DNA of 64,000 nucleotides from positions 1 to 64,000 of the forward strand of contig JBMYZR010000003.1 of assembly GCA_049610565.1 (NCBI GenBank). The letters are read 5' to 3'. This DNA is from UBA8752 sp049610565 (lineage in GTDB: Bacteria > Bacteroidota > Bacteroidia > Flavobacteriales_D > Sanyastnellaceae). The notes beneath the pieces were generated by a model. The model had not been told where the DNA came from and did no database searches. It saw only the letters and a list, made by a program, of their open reading frames with translations. The position numbers and the translations under genes were made by a program. Positions 35,979 to 45,316 of the stretch are shown piece by piece (positions within the stretch are counted from its first letter, which is position 1; the number at the start of each line of letters is the position of its first letter).

Positions 35979-36947
35979 TCAATCCTGCCCACCGGGCATG
36001 TCCCCCCGGCCGCGCTCGAGGAAGTCGATGTTGCGCTTCAGACCGGCGTATCCGGTGCGCTGCACGGGACTCTTCTTGAACAGCGCATTGAACGTCTCCT
36101 CCTTGAGGTCCACCCACTCGCGGCGGGTCATCCGCAGCAATTCGGGTTTCGGGGCAAAGGCGGGCTCGGCGTGCGGCTTGGCGTGCCGGTTCCACGGGCA
36201 CACCTCCTGACAGAGGTCACAGCCGAACATCCAGTTGTCGAACTTCCCGGCCATCGGCTCGGGCAGGGCGTCGCGCAATTCGATCGTGAAGTAGCTGATG
36301 CACTTGCTGCCGTCCACCACCTGCGGGCGGATGATGGCCTCGGTGGGGCACACGTCGATGCACCGCGTGCAGTCCCCGCAGTGGTCGGTGACGGGAGCGT
36401 CCGGCGGCAGCTCAAGGTCCACCAGGATCTCGCCGAGGAAGAAGTGGCTGCCCCCGGCCTTGTTGAGCATCAGACCGTGCTTGCCGATCCATCCGAGGCC
36501 GGACTTGGCCGCCCAGGCGCGCTCGAGAATCGGCGCCGAATCGACAAACACCCTGCCCCCGATGTCGCCCCAATCCCGGCGCATCCATTTGAGCAGCTCC
36601 TTGAGCTTCCACTTCACGACGAAGTGGTAGTCCTCCCCGAAGGCGTACGAGGAGATCTTGGGCGCCTCAGGGTCCTCCTGCTGAGCGTCCGTGTAGTGGT
36701 TGTACAGCAGGCTGATGACCGTCTTCGTGCCCGGCAGGAGCAGGCGCGGATCAAGCCGCTTGTCGAAGTTCTTTTCGAGGTAGCCCATCTGGCCATGCCG
36801 CCCTTCGGCCAGCCAAGCGGCCAGCCGCGGCTCCTCCGTCTCCAGCCGTTCCGCTTTGGAGAACCCGACGCCGGAAAAGCCGAGTTCCTCGGCCCAACGG
36901 CGGATCTGTGCTGCCCGCTCCTCCCCGATGTGCGCGGTCCGGCCCAT
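35979..36947 (-). CDS. queG: Epoxyqueuosine reductase
   Basis: A 322-residue QueG, the cobalamin-dependent enzyme that reduces epoxyqueuosine to queuosine in tRNA. The two [4Fe-4S] motifs are visible: CGDCTRCIDVCP (about residue 190) and CDLCQEVCPWN. The conserved WIGKHG and FFLGEIL precede them. It is shorter than E. coli QueG (379 residues) because it lacks the C-terminal HEAT-like extension, as is usual in Bacteroidota. It follows ruvB by only 5 nt, so the two are probably co-transcribed. Confidence 0.95.
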   Translation of the reverse strand: MGRTAHIGEERAAQIRRWAEELGFSGVGFSKAERLETEEPRLAAWLAEGRHGQMGYLEKNFDKRLDPRLLLPGTKTVISLLYNHYTDAQQEDPEAPKISSYAFGEDYHFVVKWKLKELLKWMRRDWGDIGGRVFVDSAPILERAWAAKSGLGWIGKHGLMLNKAGGSHFFLGEILVDLELPPDAPVTDHCGDCTRCIDVCPTEAIIRPQVVDGSKCISYFTIELRDALPEPMAGKFDNWMFGCDLCQEVCPWNRHAKPHAEPAFAPKPELLRMTRREWVDLKEETFNALFKKSPVQRTGYAGLKRNIDFLERGRGDMPGGQD

Positions 36948-36952
36948 GGCGT

Positions 36953-37978
36953 TCAGCCTGCGTCAAACAGGCCCCCTCCCGCAGACGGCACCTTCCCCAG
37001 GTGCTTGTAGGCCGCCTCCGTGGCCTGGCGGCCGCGTGGCGTGCGCACAAGGAAGCCCTCCTGGATGAGGAACGGCTCGTAGACCTCCTCCAAGGTCCCG
37101 GCATTCTCACCCACCGCGGTGGCGATGGTGGTGATGCCCACAGGGCCTCCCTTGAATTTGTCGATGATGGTCCCCAGGATGCGGTTGTCCATCTCATCGA
37201 GGCCCTTGCGGTCCACATTGAGCGCATCCAGCGCATACCGGGTGATGTTCGGCTCAATCGTCCCGTCCCCCTTGATCTCGGCAAAGTCCCGGACGCGGCG
37301 CAGGAGCGCATTGGCAATCCGCGGCGTACCCCGGCTGCGGCCGGCTATCTCGTAGGCGGCCTCATGGTCAATGGGGATGCCCAGAAGGCCCGCGCTCCGC
37401 TCCACAATGGCCGTCAGCGTCTCGGCGTCGTAGTAATGGAGGCGGAGGTTGATGCCGAACCGGGCGCGCAGTGGCGCCGTCAACAGTCCACTCCGGGTGG
37501 TCGCACCCACCAGGGTGAACGGGTGCAAGTCAATCTGGACCGTCCGCGCATTGGGACCGGTGTCGATCACCAGGTCGATGCGGAAGTCCTCCATCGCACT
37601 GTAGAGGTACTCCTCCACAATGGGGCTCAGGCGGTGGATCTCGTCGATGAACAACACGTCGCGCGGCTCCAGCCCGGTGAGCAAACCAGCGAGGTCACCC
37701 GGCTTGTCCAGCACAGGACCACTGGTCGTCTTGATGGCCACGCCCAACTCGCTCGCCACGATGTTGGCCAACGTGGTCTTGCCCAATCCCGGAGGACCGT
37801 GAAACAGGACATGGTCGAGGGACTCTCCCCGCCTCTCCGCCGCCTTGACGAAGATCTCGAGGTTCTCCAGCGCCTCTCGCTGCCCGGCGAATTCATGGAA
37901 GCCCGACGGCCGGAGCACGCGCTCCACCTCGCCCTCGCTCGCGCCTTCCGCGGCGCCCCGCAAATCGAAGTCCTCCAT
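36953..37978 (-). CDS. ruvB: Holliday junction branch migration ATPase RuvB
   Basis: A 341-residue AAA+ motor that drives branch migration with RuvA. Walker A is GPPGLGKTTLAN, Walker B FIDEIHRL and sensor 1 GATTRSG. The C-terminal winged-helix DNA-binding part contains GPVGITTIATAVGE and PFLIQEGFLVRTPRGR. The start is the ATG at 37978 (MEDFDLRGAAEG), followed by the usual RPSGFHEFAGQ. An open extension upstream to 38038 overlaps the ctaD terminator and is unlikely to be translated. The ctaD terminator lies directly upstream, so ruvB must have its own promoter; I could not identify one. Confidence 0.96.
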   Translation of the reverse strand: MEDFDLRGAAEGASEGEVERVLRPSGFHEFAGQREALENLEIFVKAAERRGESLDHVLFHGPPGLGKTTLANIVASELGVAIKTTSGPVLDKPGDLAGLLTGLEPRDVLFIDEIHRLSPIVEEYLYSAMEDFRIDLVIDTGPNARTVQIDLHPFTLVGATTRSGLLTAPLRARFGINLRLHYYDAETLTAIVERSAGLLGIPIDHEAAYEIAGRSRGTPRIANALLRRVRDFAEIKGDGTIEPNITRYALDALNVDRKGLDEMDNRILGTIIDKFKGGPVGITTIATAVGENAGTLEEVYEPFLIQEGFLVRTPRGRQATEAAYKHLGKVPSAGGGLFDAG

Positions 37979-38035
37979 GAGACCAAGTTCGCGCACCGCC
38001 TCCACAATCCGCCCCCGGCCACGAACCTCCTTGTA

Positions 38036-38072
38036 CACAAAACGGGCCTTCCCCGGTGGGAAAGGCCCGTTT
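38036..38072 (-). terminator. Rho-independent terminator of the act-cta operon
   Basis: On the minus strand a 15-bp stem (AAACGGGCCTTTCCC / GGGGAAGGCCCGTTT, loop ACC, one wobble) is followed by TTTTGTGT. It ends the long respiratory transcript after ctaD. Confidence 0.88.
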
Positions 38073-38092
38073 CGAATGCGGTTCTGAGACGA

Positions 38093-39847
38093 TCAGTGCG
38101 CCTCCTCGCCGTCACCCAGCGGGACGGTCTGCGGCACGAAGTCCTCCTCAAAGGCAGGATTGCTGTAGTCGTACGCCCAACGGTGCACTTCCGGCAGGGC
38201 ACCCGGCCAGTTGCCGTGCACGTGCTCGACCGGCGTGGTCCACTCGAGGGTGTTGGATGCCCACGGGTTCTCGGTGGCTTCCTGACCGCGGAAGATGCTG
38301 TAGAAGAAGTTGAACAGGAACAACAGCTGGGACAGGGCACCGATGATGGCGAAGACGGAGATCACCGGATTCAGGTCGGCCGTGGCGTTCAGGAATTCGA
38401 AGGCACTGTACTCGTAGTAGCGGCGCGGCGCACCGGCCATGCCCACGAAGTGCATCGGGAAGAACACGCCGTATCCGCAGACGATGGTCATCCAGAAGTG
38501 CGCGAAGCCCAGCTTCGAATTCATCATCCGGCCGAACATCTTCGGGAACCAGTGGTACACCCCGGCGAGCATGCCGAAGATGGCCGACATGCCCATCACG
38601 ATGTGGAAGTGCGCCACCACGAAGTAGGTGTCGTGCACGGACACGTCGAGCGCGGAATCAGCGAGGATGATGCCGGTCAATCCACCCGTGACGAACGTGC
38701 TCACCAAACCGATGGAGAAGAGCATCGCCGGCGTGAAGCGCAGGTTGCCCTTCCACAGGGTGGTGATGTAGTTGAACGCCTTGACCGCGGACGGGATGGC
38801 AATCAGCAACGTTGTGAAGACGAAGACGGAACCGATGAACGGGTTCATGCCCGTCACGAACATGTGGTGACCCCACACGATGAAGCTCAGGAAGCCGATC
38901 GCGAGGATGGAACCAATCATGGCGCGGTAGCCGAAGATGGGCTTCCGGGCGTTGGTGGCGATGACCTCGGAGCTGATGCCCAGGGCGGGCAGCAACACGA
39001 TGTACACCTCCGGGTGACCGAGGAACCAGAACAGGTGCTGGTACAGGATCGGGGATCCACCCGTCACGTCGAGTGCCTCCCCTCCGATGAAGATGTCGCT
39101 GAGGTAGAAGGCCGTGCCCATGGAGCGGTCCATGAGGAGCAACACCACCGCGGACACCAGGACCGGGAAGCTCAACACGCCGAGGATGGCGGTGATGAGG
39201 AAGGCCCAGATGGTCAGCGGAAGGCGGAGCATCTTCATGCCCTTGGTCCGCAGGTTGATCACGGTGACGATGTAATTCAATCCACCCAGCAGGGAGCTGA
39301 CCACGAACAGGACCATGGACATCAGCCAGAGGGTCATGCCCGTTCCACTGCCCGGCATGGCCTGAGGCAGCGCGCTCAACGGCGGGTAGACGGTCCATCC
39401 GCCTGAAGCAGCACCGCCCTCCACGAAGAGGGAGAACACCATCACGAGGCTTGACACGAGGAAGAACCAGTAGCTCAGCATGTTCAGGAAACCGGACGCC
39501 ATGTCCCGGGCTCCGATCTGGAGCGGGATGAGCAGGTTGGAGAACGTGCCGCTCAACCCTCCGGTCAACACGAAGAAGACCATGATGGTGCCGTGGATGG
39601 TGACCAAGGCGAGGTAAGCGTTGCGGTCGAGGATGCCGCCCGGTGCCCACTTGCCGAGGAAGGTCTCGAGGATGCCGAACGGCTGCCCCGGCCAACCGAG
39701 CTGGAGGCGGAAGAAAATGGAGAGTGCGACAGCGAGGATCCCCATGAAGACAGCCGTGATCAGGAACTGCTTCGAGATCATCTTGTGATCCTGGCTGAAG
39801 ACGTACTTGGAGATGAAGCTCTCCTTGTGGTGTGCGTGTGCGCCCAT
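38093..39847 (-). CDS. ctaD: Cytochrome c oxidase subunit I
   Basis: A 584-residue heme-copper oxidase catalytic subunit with about 12 membrane helices. It carries the CuB His-Tyr motif LGHPEVYIVLLP, the pair of CuB His in WGHHMFVTG, and the heme ligand segment HDTYFVVAHFHIVMG. The HPEVY helix makes it an A-type oxidase. It reduces oxygen with electrons from CuA in subunit II. It is the last gene of the act-cta operon, 22 nt after ctaC, and is followed by a strong terminator. No subunit III (ctaE) lies in this operon. Confidence 0.97.
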   Translation of the reverse strand: MGAHAHHKESFISKYVFSQDHKMISKQFLITAVFMGILAVALSIFFRLQLGWPGQPFGILETFLGKWAPGGILDRNAYLALVTIHGTIMVFFVLTGGLSGTFSNLLIPLQIGARDMASGFLNMLSYWFFLVSSLVMVFSLFVEGGAASGGWTVYPPLSALPQAMPGSGTGMTLWLMSMVLFVVSSLLGGLNYIVTVINLRTKGMKMLRLPLTIWAFLITAILGVLSFPVLVSAVVLLLMDRSMGTAFYLSDIFIGGEALDVTGGSPILYQHLFWFLGHPEVYIVLLPALGISSEVIATNARKPIFGYRAMIGSILAIGFLSFIVWGHHMFVTGMNPFIGSVFVFTTLLIAIPSAVKAFNYITTLWKGNLRFTPAMLFSIGLVSTFVTGGLTGIILADSALDVSVHDTYFVVAHFHIVMGMSAIFGMLAGVYHWFPKMFGRMMNSKLGFAHFWMTIVCGYGVFFPMHFVGMAGAPRRYYEYSAFEFLNATADLNPVISVFAIIGALSQLLFLFNFFYSIFRGQEATENPWASNTLEWTTPVEHVHGNWPGALPEVHRWAYDYSNPAFEEDFVPQTVPLGDGEEAH

Positions 39848-39869
39848 GGTATCAGATTCGTTCAGGGGT

Positions 39870-41345
39870 TCAGTGGATCATGGCCATTTCACCGCCTTCG
39901 GACGACTCAACATCGGCCGTCGGGGTGGGTTCGCTGTCCGGCGTGGACGGTGCATCCTCGTCCACGAGGAAGACATCCTGCTGCTCGAGCCATGCGTCGT
40001 ACTCCTCCTGTGACTCCACGATGACGTCCATCTTCATGTTGAAGTGGGCCGCGCCGCAGACCTTGTTGCACAGGAGCACATAGTTGAAATCGGGGTCGTC
40101 GAGGATGACCCGCATGCTGTCGGTCGTGATGGTCGGGGTCATCTTGAACCGAGTCGGAACGCCCGGCACCGTGTTCATCTGCGCACGGAAGTGCGGCATG
40201 AACGCGGAGTGGATCACGTCACGGCTGCGGAAGACGAACTCGACCTCCTGGCCGACCGGCAGGTGGAACTCGCCCTTGACCACCTGGTCGTCTCGACCGG
40301 TGTCGAAGCTGCTCATGCCGTTCTCAAACGTGAAGCTCTCGATCTCCATGATGCGCTGGCGGTGACGCTTCAGGCGCTTCAGCTTGTCCTCCTTGGCCTC
40401 GATTTGAGCGTCCGTGAGGATGAGGAGACGGTCGGCTTCATGGGCCAACACGTGGTCGATTTCGGCAATGCGCGCCTCGGCCACCTCTTTCCAACCATGG
40501 CCGTGGTCGCCATGGTCAGCGTGATCGCCATGGTCAGCGTGGTCGTCGTGACCGTGATCACCGTGGCCGTCGTGACCATGGTCGCCGTGACCATGATCAC
40601 CGTGATCGTCCGTGGCGAGGCTCGCCATCAGGCGCTCCCGCTCAGCAATCAGCAGTCCCTTCTCCATGGACAGATCATGCTCGAGATCACCAATCTGCTT
40701 CTCGATGTCCACGATGGCGTCCTCCACCCCTTCCGGCGTCAGGATGCCCAGCGGGTTCATCGGCGTGATCAGGTTGTAGTTGGACTGGCCGAACTCTCCA
40801 TCCGTTCCGGGGTAGCGGGCCGTCCAGTCAAACTGCTTGGAGTAGACCTCGATGCGAAGGGCATCGGCAGAGGCGTCACCCGTCATGGCATTCCACGTGC
40901 GGAGGCCATAGATGATGATCACCGCCAGCACGATGGACGGGATGACCGTCCAGATGATCTCCAACCGGTTGTCGTGGGCAAAGAAGGTGGCCTTGCGGTT
41001 CTTGTCGTAGGCGTACTTCCACGCGAAGTAGAAGAGGAACGCGTTGACGAGCACGAACACCGCGGTGATGATCCAGATGTTGAAGCTCATCAGCGTGTCC
41101 AGGGCCACACCGTGCACGGAGGCAGCGGGCGGTGCGTAGTCTCCATAGGCCCAGTAGAGGTAGGCCGTGGAGGCGAAGAACACGACGACGAACACCAGGA
41201 ACAGGTTGGCGTTCAAGCGGGTGTCGGCGTGGGAGATGTCCTCCTCACGGCGTCCCGAGATGCGGGACGAGAGTTCGTAGACTTTCGCCAGCTGCCCGAT
41301 GGCAACGATGCCGACGATGACGACCAGAAGGATGAGCAATTGCAT
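39870..41345 (-). CDS. ctaC: Cytochrome c oxidase subunit II with His-rich insertion
   Basis: A 491-residue CuA-bearing subunit. Membrane helices lie near residues 2-18, 46-64, 90-108 and 131-147. The CuA site is intact: His379 (VIHSAFMPHF), Cys426 and Cys430, His434 and Met437 (LLCNKVCGAAHFNM). Between the first strands of the cupredoxin domain (NPLGILTPE, about residue 200) and KGEFHLPVGQ (about 358) lies an insertion of about 140 residues. It consists of a charged helical coiled-coil-like segment flanking a His/Asp/Gly repeat at residues 246-284 with 14 histidines. Related Bacteroidota subunits can have helical insertions here, but the His repeat is unusual. It accepts electrons from complex III and passes them to ctaD. 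Confidence 0.95.
   Translation of the reverse strand: MQLLILLVVIVGIVAIGQLAKVYELSSRISGRREEDISHADTRLNANLFLVFVVVFFASTAYLYWAYGDYAPPAASVHGVALDTLMSFNIWIITAVFVLVNAFLFYFAWKYAYDKNRKATFFAHDNRLEIIWTVIPSIVLAVIIIYGLRTWNAMTGDASADALRIEVYSKQFDWTARYPGTDGEFGQSNYNLITPMNPLGILTPEGVEDAIVDIEKQIGDLEHDLSMEKGLLIAERERLMASLATDDHGDHGHGDHGHDGHGDHGHDDHADHGDHADHGDHGHGWKEVAEARIAEIDHVLAHEADRLLILTDAQIEAKEDKLKRLKRHRQRIMEIESFTFENGMSSFDTGRDDQVVKGEFHLPVGQEVEFVFRSRDVIHSAFMPHFRAQMNTVPGVPTRFKMTPTITTDSMRVILDDPDFNYVLLCNKVCGAAHFNMKMDVIVESQEEYDAWLEQQDVFLVDEDAPSTPDSEPTPTADVESSEGGEMAMIH
40494..40610 (-). repeat. HGD/HGH-type degenerate codon repeat within ctaC
   Basis: This segment encodes 39 residues made almost only of His, Asp, Gly and Ala (units such as DHGHG and DHADHG), with degenerate repetition at the DNA level. 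It probably expanded by replication slippage. It may bind Cu or Zn. Confidence 0.85.
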
Positions 41346-41362
41346 ATCGACTCAGTTTGGGG

Positions 41363-42619
41363 TCAGTAGTGGAGGGCTTTGGACTCCTCGAGGTACGGGT
41401 GATTCACTGCGATCAGCGGGGCCGAAGCAAGTCGGCTGAGCGTCACGTGAATGAACAACCCGAGGAAACCGAGGAACGTTCCCCATTCAAAGAACCCGAA
41501 ATGCGCGTGGTCGTGCAGGGTTCCGGGTACGACGAGCAGATATACGTCCGCGTAGTGTCCACAGAAAATGAGGAAGCAGACCGGAATGAGGAAATAGGGG
41601 TTCCGTTTCGCGTCCCGGGCGACGAGCACGTAGAAGGGAATGGCGAAGTTGACGAAGAACATCGCGATGAACGGCACCTTGTAGCTGGTGAACATCCGGG
41701 CGATGTAGTACGTCACCTCCTCCGGGATGTTGGAGTACCAGATGAGCAGGAACTGGGAGAACCAGAGGTAGCTCCACAGCATGCTGATGGCGAAGACCCA
41801 CTTGCCCATGTCGTGCATGTGGCTCTCGTTGACCTCCTTGAAGTACCCCTGCGTGCGGAGCCAGGTCAAGGTGACCGTGGCGAAGATGAGCATGCTCACC
41901 CACATCCCGCTGAAGATGTACCATCCGAAGAGGGTCGAGAACCAGTGCGTGTCGATGGACATGATCCAATCCCAAGCGAGCGTCGAGCTGAACACCGCGA
42001 AAAACACGAGGAACAGGGCCCCGCGGCGGTACATCTTGAAGTGCAGGTCCGTGCCACCGATCTCGTCCTCGGCCAGACTCCACTTGCGGAACAGGCGGGC
42101 GAAGAGCAGGAAGGTGCCGATGTAGACCAGCGTACGCAGCCAGAAGAAGCCGCCATTGAGGTAGGCGCTCTTGTTGGCGATGATGTGGTCGAAGTTGGGG
42201 TTGGCCACGGCGCCGTCCACCATCTCGTGGGACAGGGACCCGTCGGGCAGCATGTACTCGTAGTACAGCGTGTGGTCCATCCAATGATAGAGGTGGTGCA
42301 GGTGGAATTGACCGGCCAACAGGACGATCAGGATGGCACCGGCTCCGTAGGGAAGGAACCCGTAGATCGCCTCGAACAGGCGCTTCAGGACCGCACTCCA
42401 ACCACTCTCGGTGGCATACTGCAGGGCGTAGAAGAAGAGCGCACCGAGGGCGAGCGAGAAGTAGAAGAAGCCGTTGACGAGCAGGTTGGCCCAGAAACGC
42501 TGGTGGCCATGGCTGTCATCGAAGAGGAAGCCGGTGATGAGCGCGACCGCGCCAATGCCCATCAGGGCATAGGTCAGGGTCTTGGCTCGGCCTTCGAAGC
42601 GGAAGTTCATCGTGTCCAT
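41363..42619 (-). CDS. actF: Alternative complex III subunit ActF
   Basis: A 418-residue membrane protein with about ten helices, matching the quinol:cytochrome c oxidoreductase subunit ActF, a shorter relative of ActC. Features include HLHHLYHWMD, LAWDWIMSIDTHWFSTLFGWY and YYIARMFTSYKVPF. The complex oxidises quinol and reduces a cytochrome or the oxidase directly. It starts 5 nt after actE and is followed by ctaC after 17 nt, consistent with the complex III-oxidase supercomplex reported in Flavobacterium. Confidence 0.93.
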   Translation of the reverse strand: MDTMNFRFEGRAKTLTYALMGIGAVALITGFLFDDSHGHQRFWANLLVNGFFYFSLALGALFFYALQYATESGWSAVLKRLFEAIYGFLPYGAGAILIVLLAGQFHLHHLYHWMDHTLYYEYMLPDGSLSHEMVDGAVANPNFDHIIANKSAYLNGGFFWLRTLVYIGTFLLFARLFRKWSLAEDEIGGTDLHFKMYRRGALFLVFFAVFSSTLAWDWIMSIDTHWFSTLFGWYIFSGMWVSMLIFATVTLTWLRTQGYFKEVNESHMHDMGKWVFAISMLWSYLWFSQFLLIWYSNIPEEVTYYIARMFTSYKVPFIAMFFVNFAIPFYVLVARDAKRNPYFLIPVCFLIFCGHYADVYLLVVPGTLHDHAHFGFFEWGTFLGFLGLFIHVTLSRLASAPLIAVNHPYLEESKALHY

Positions 42620-42624
42620 GACGC

Positions 42625-43371
42625 TCAGTGTGCAGTGTTGACGGCCATGCCCTCCATGCCGACGGGTGCGGCCGGAGCAGCGGGCTTGCTCGGTTCATCC
42701 TTGGCGTCCCCTCCGGCATCGGCCGGAACGGGCATGCCGTTCTCATCGAATTCGGGCATTTCACCGCCCTGCTGGAGCACCTTGATGTACTCGATGACCT
42801 CCCAGCGCTGGCGTTGGCTCAGCTGGCTGGCGTGGGAGCCCATCAGGCCCTTTCCCCAAGTCAGCGTGTGGTACATCTTGCCTTCGGGCAGGTCCTTCAG
42901 CTTGTCCACGTAGCTCGGGATGCCGGCGATGTGGCCGTTGACGCTCAGGGCGCCATCTCCCTTGCCCTCCACACCGTGGCACTGCGTGCACATGGCGGTG
43001 TAGACCTTCTCTCCGGCCTCGATGTTGGCCTGGTTGGTGACGAGCGGGCTCTTCAGCTCCACGCCGGCACGCTCATAGTCTTCGGGGGTCTGGGCGTACG
43101 GGTAGGGCAAGGAGAACGCCATCTGGTCCTCTCCGCGGAACGGGATGGTGCCGGGCACCGGCTTGCGGCTGGACGGCGTGTTGCGCTGGGCGCTGGCGAC
43201 GTCCTCTCCGACGACATAGGCCTCTTGGCCGTAGTCGACGTAGGCCTCCACGGCCGGACTCCGGTACATGTCGGGCATGTACTCCACGCCCGGGCTGTTC
43301 GGGTCGGTCACGCACGCGGTCATCAGGATCGCGGCGAACGTGGGCAACAGAATGTGCTGTGCGGTCTTCAT
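42625..43371 (-). CDS. actE: Alternative complex III monoheme cytochrome c lipoprotein ActE
   Basis: A 248-residue lipoprotein; the lipobox LMTAC places the lipid at about Cys20. It has one heme c site, CTQCHG, with an expected Met ligand in KMYHTLTWGKGLMGSH. The central part YMPDMYRSPAVEAY is typical of ActE. The C-terminal tail is low-complexity Ala/Pro-rich. Its start overlaps the actD stop by 4 nt. The start at 43371 is chosen because it opens the signal sequence; the upstream frame overlaps actD. Confidence 0.93.
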   Translation of the reverse strand: MKTAQHILLPTFAAILMTACVTDPNSPGVEYMPDMYRSPAVEAYVDYGQEAYVVGEDVASAQRNTPSSRKPVPGTIPFRGEDQMAFSLPYPYAQTPEDYERAGVELKSPLVTNQANIEAGEKVYTAMCTQCHGVEGKGDGALSVNGHIAGIPSYVDKLKDLPEGKMYHTLTWGKGLMGSHASQLSQRQRWEVIEYIKVLQQGGEMPEFDENGMPVPADAGGDAKDEPSKPAAPAAPVGMEGMAVNTAH

Positions 43372-43910
43372 GCTGCGTACTCTTTGATGCTGACCTCCAT
43401 CACGTCCGTCTCCTTGACGGCGGTTTCGAGGCCGGCGGCGTCCATGTCGTTCTCTTCGGTGAGGATCTCCAGGACAAACTTGTCGTCCGTGGTGCGCGGG
43501 TCCGGGTTGGACGCCGGCATGCCGGGGAGCGTTCCGTTGCGAAGCAAGTAGGTGATGGCCATGCCATGCGCTCCGCAGAGCACGCTGAACTCGAACGTGA
43601 CCGGCACGAAGGCAGGCAGGTTCTCGATCAGGCTGAAGCTCGGCTTTCCTCCGATGTTCATCGGCCAGTCCTGGATCATGAAGTACCACATGCCGAGGAG
43701 CGCGAGACTCGTACCGGTCATGGCGTACATGAAGGACGCGATGGCGAGGCGGGTCCGCTTGATGCCGATGACCGGGTCGATGCCGTGCACCGGGAACGGG
43801 CTGTAGACATCCTTGATGCGGATGCCCTTGGCGACAAGCGCCTTGGCAGCCGCCATCAGCTTGTCGTCGTCGTCGTACATGACGTGGAAGACCTTCTTGG
43901 TGGATTCCAT
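43368..43910 (-). CDS. actD: Alternative complex III subunit ActD
   Basis: A 180-residue protein of the DUF3341 family with two membrane helices (near residues 58-77 and 95-118). The N-terminal cytoplasmic segment contains VYSPFPVHGID, and NLPAFVPVTFEF leads the second helix; both are family marks. It is a structural membrane subunit. It starts 5 nt after actC. Confidence 0.93.
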   Translation of the reverse strand: MESTKKVFHVMYDDDDKLMAAAKALVAKGIRIKDVYSPFPVHGIDPVIGIKRTRLAIASFMYAMTGTSLALLGMWYFMIQDWPMNIGGKPSFSLIENLPAFVPVTFEFSVLCGAHGMAITYLLRNGTLPGMPASNPDPRTTDDKFVLEILTEENDMDAAGLETAVKETDVMEVSIKEYAA

Positions 43911-43915
43911 GATGA

Positions 43916-45313
43916 TCAGGCGTTGGTGTTGGACTTGGCGTCAGCCTGGAGGCGCTTGTGCTCCTCGCCGCTGGACTTCAGGATGGTCTTCAACTCGTTC
44001 AAGGCCAGCACCGGGAAGAACCGGGCAAACAGCAGGAACAGCGTGAAGAAGATGCCGAGGGTGCCGATGAAAACGCCCACGTCAATGCTGGTGGCGTTGA
44101 ACTCCGACCAGGAGGACGGCACGTAGTCACGGTGCAGCGACGTGAGGATGATCACGTAGCGCTCGAACCACATGCCGATGTTCACCACGATGGACAGGAT
44201 GAACGTGGCCACGAGGCTGCGGCGGATTTTCTTGATCCAGAACAGCTGCGGGCTGATCACGTTGCAGGTCATCATGGCCCAGTAGCTCGCGCTGTAGGGA
44301 CCGCTGAAACGGTTGATGAACGCATAGCTCTCGTACTCCACCCCGCTGTACCAGGAGATGAACAGCTCGGTCAGGTAAGCCACACCCACGATGGAGCCGG
44401 TCACGATGATCACGATGTTCATGTACTCCACGTGCTTGGTGTGGATGTAGTTCTCGAGGTTCATCGCTTTGCGCATGATGAGCAACAGCGTCTGCACCAT
44501 GGCGAATCCGGAGAACACGGCGCCACTCACGAAGTAGGGCGGGAAGATGGTCGTGTGCCAACCGGGGATGACGGAGGTGGCGAAGTCCATCGAGACGATG
44601 GAGTGCACCGAGAACACCAGCGGCGTGGCGATGCCGGCGAGCACGAGGCTCACCTCCTCGAAGCGGGTCCAGTTCTTGGCGCGTCCGCTCCAGCCGAAGC
44701 TCAGGATGCCGTAGATCTTCTTCTGCAGCGGCTTGGTCATCCGGTCGCGGATGGTCGCGAAGTCCGGAATCAGGCCGATGTACCAGAAGACGAGGGACAC
44801 CGAGAAGTAGGTCGAGATGGCGAACACGTCCCACAGGAGCGGGCTGTTGAAGTTGACCCAGAGGGAACCGAACTGGTTCGGCAGCGGCAGCACCCAGTAG
44901 CTCACCCAGATCCGGCCCATGTGGATGCCCGGGAAGATGGCCGCCATGATGACCGCGAAAATGGTCATGGCCTCCGCGGAGCGGTTGATGGCCATCCGCC
45001 ACTTCTGGCGGAACAGCAGCAACACCGCGGAGATCAGCGTGCCGGCGTGGCCGATTCCGACCCACCACACGAAGTTGGTGATGTCCCAGGCCCAACCGAC
45101 GGTCTTGTTCAATCCCCAGACGCCGATGCCCGTGCCGATCAGGTACAGGATGCACCCGACGCCGTAGAAGGCGATCACGCTGGAGATGGCGATCATGATC
45201 TTCCAACCCAGGGGCGCACTGCCCTGGATGGGGCCCACCACGTCATCCGTGATGTCCTTGTAGCTCTTGTTCCCCAGGATCAGGGGTTCCCGAATGGCCG
45301 CTTCTTGCTGCAT
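43916..45313 (-). CDS. actC: Alternative complex III quinol-binding subunit ActC
   Basis: A 465-residue NrfD/PsrC-type membrane protein with about ten helices. It includes WVGIGHAGTLISAVLLLFRQKWR and MGRIWVSYWVLPLPNQFG, a region that forms the quinol site in this family, and FSVHSIVSMDFA. It begins 3 nt after the actB stop. It transfers quinol electrons to the Fe-S clusters of ActB. Confidence 0.95.
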   Translation of the reverse strand: MQQEAAIREPLILGNKSYKDITDDVVGPIQGSAPLGWKIMIAISSVIAFYGVGCILYLIGTGIGVWGLNKTVGWAWDITNFVWWVGIGHAGTLISAVLLLFRQKWRMAINRSAEAMTIFAVIMAAIFPGIHMGRIWVSYWVLPLPNQFGSLWVNFNSPLLWDVFAISTYFSVSLVFWYIGLIPDFATIRDRMTKPLQKKIYGILSFGWSGRAKNWTRFEEVSLVLAGIATPLVFSVHSIVSMDFATSVIPGWHTTIFPPYFVSGAVFSGFAMVQTLLLIMRKAMNLENYIHTKHVEYMNIVIIVTGSIVGVAYLTELFISWYSGVEYESYAFINRFSGPYSASYWAMMTCNVISPQLFWIKKIRRSLVATFILSIVVNIGMWFERYVIILTSLHRDYVPSSWSEFNATSIDVGVFIGTLGIFFTLFLLFARFFPVLALNELKTILKSSGEEHKRLQADAKSNTNA

Positions 45314-45316
45314 GGC

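Noticed and set aside
40494..40610. Short repeats in ctaC as a possible CRISPR or regulatory repeat.
   Set aside because: The repeats are in frame, have no spacers and encode a His-rich protein segment.
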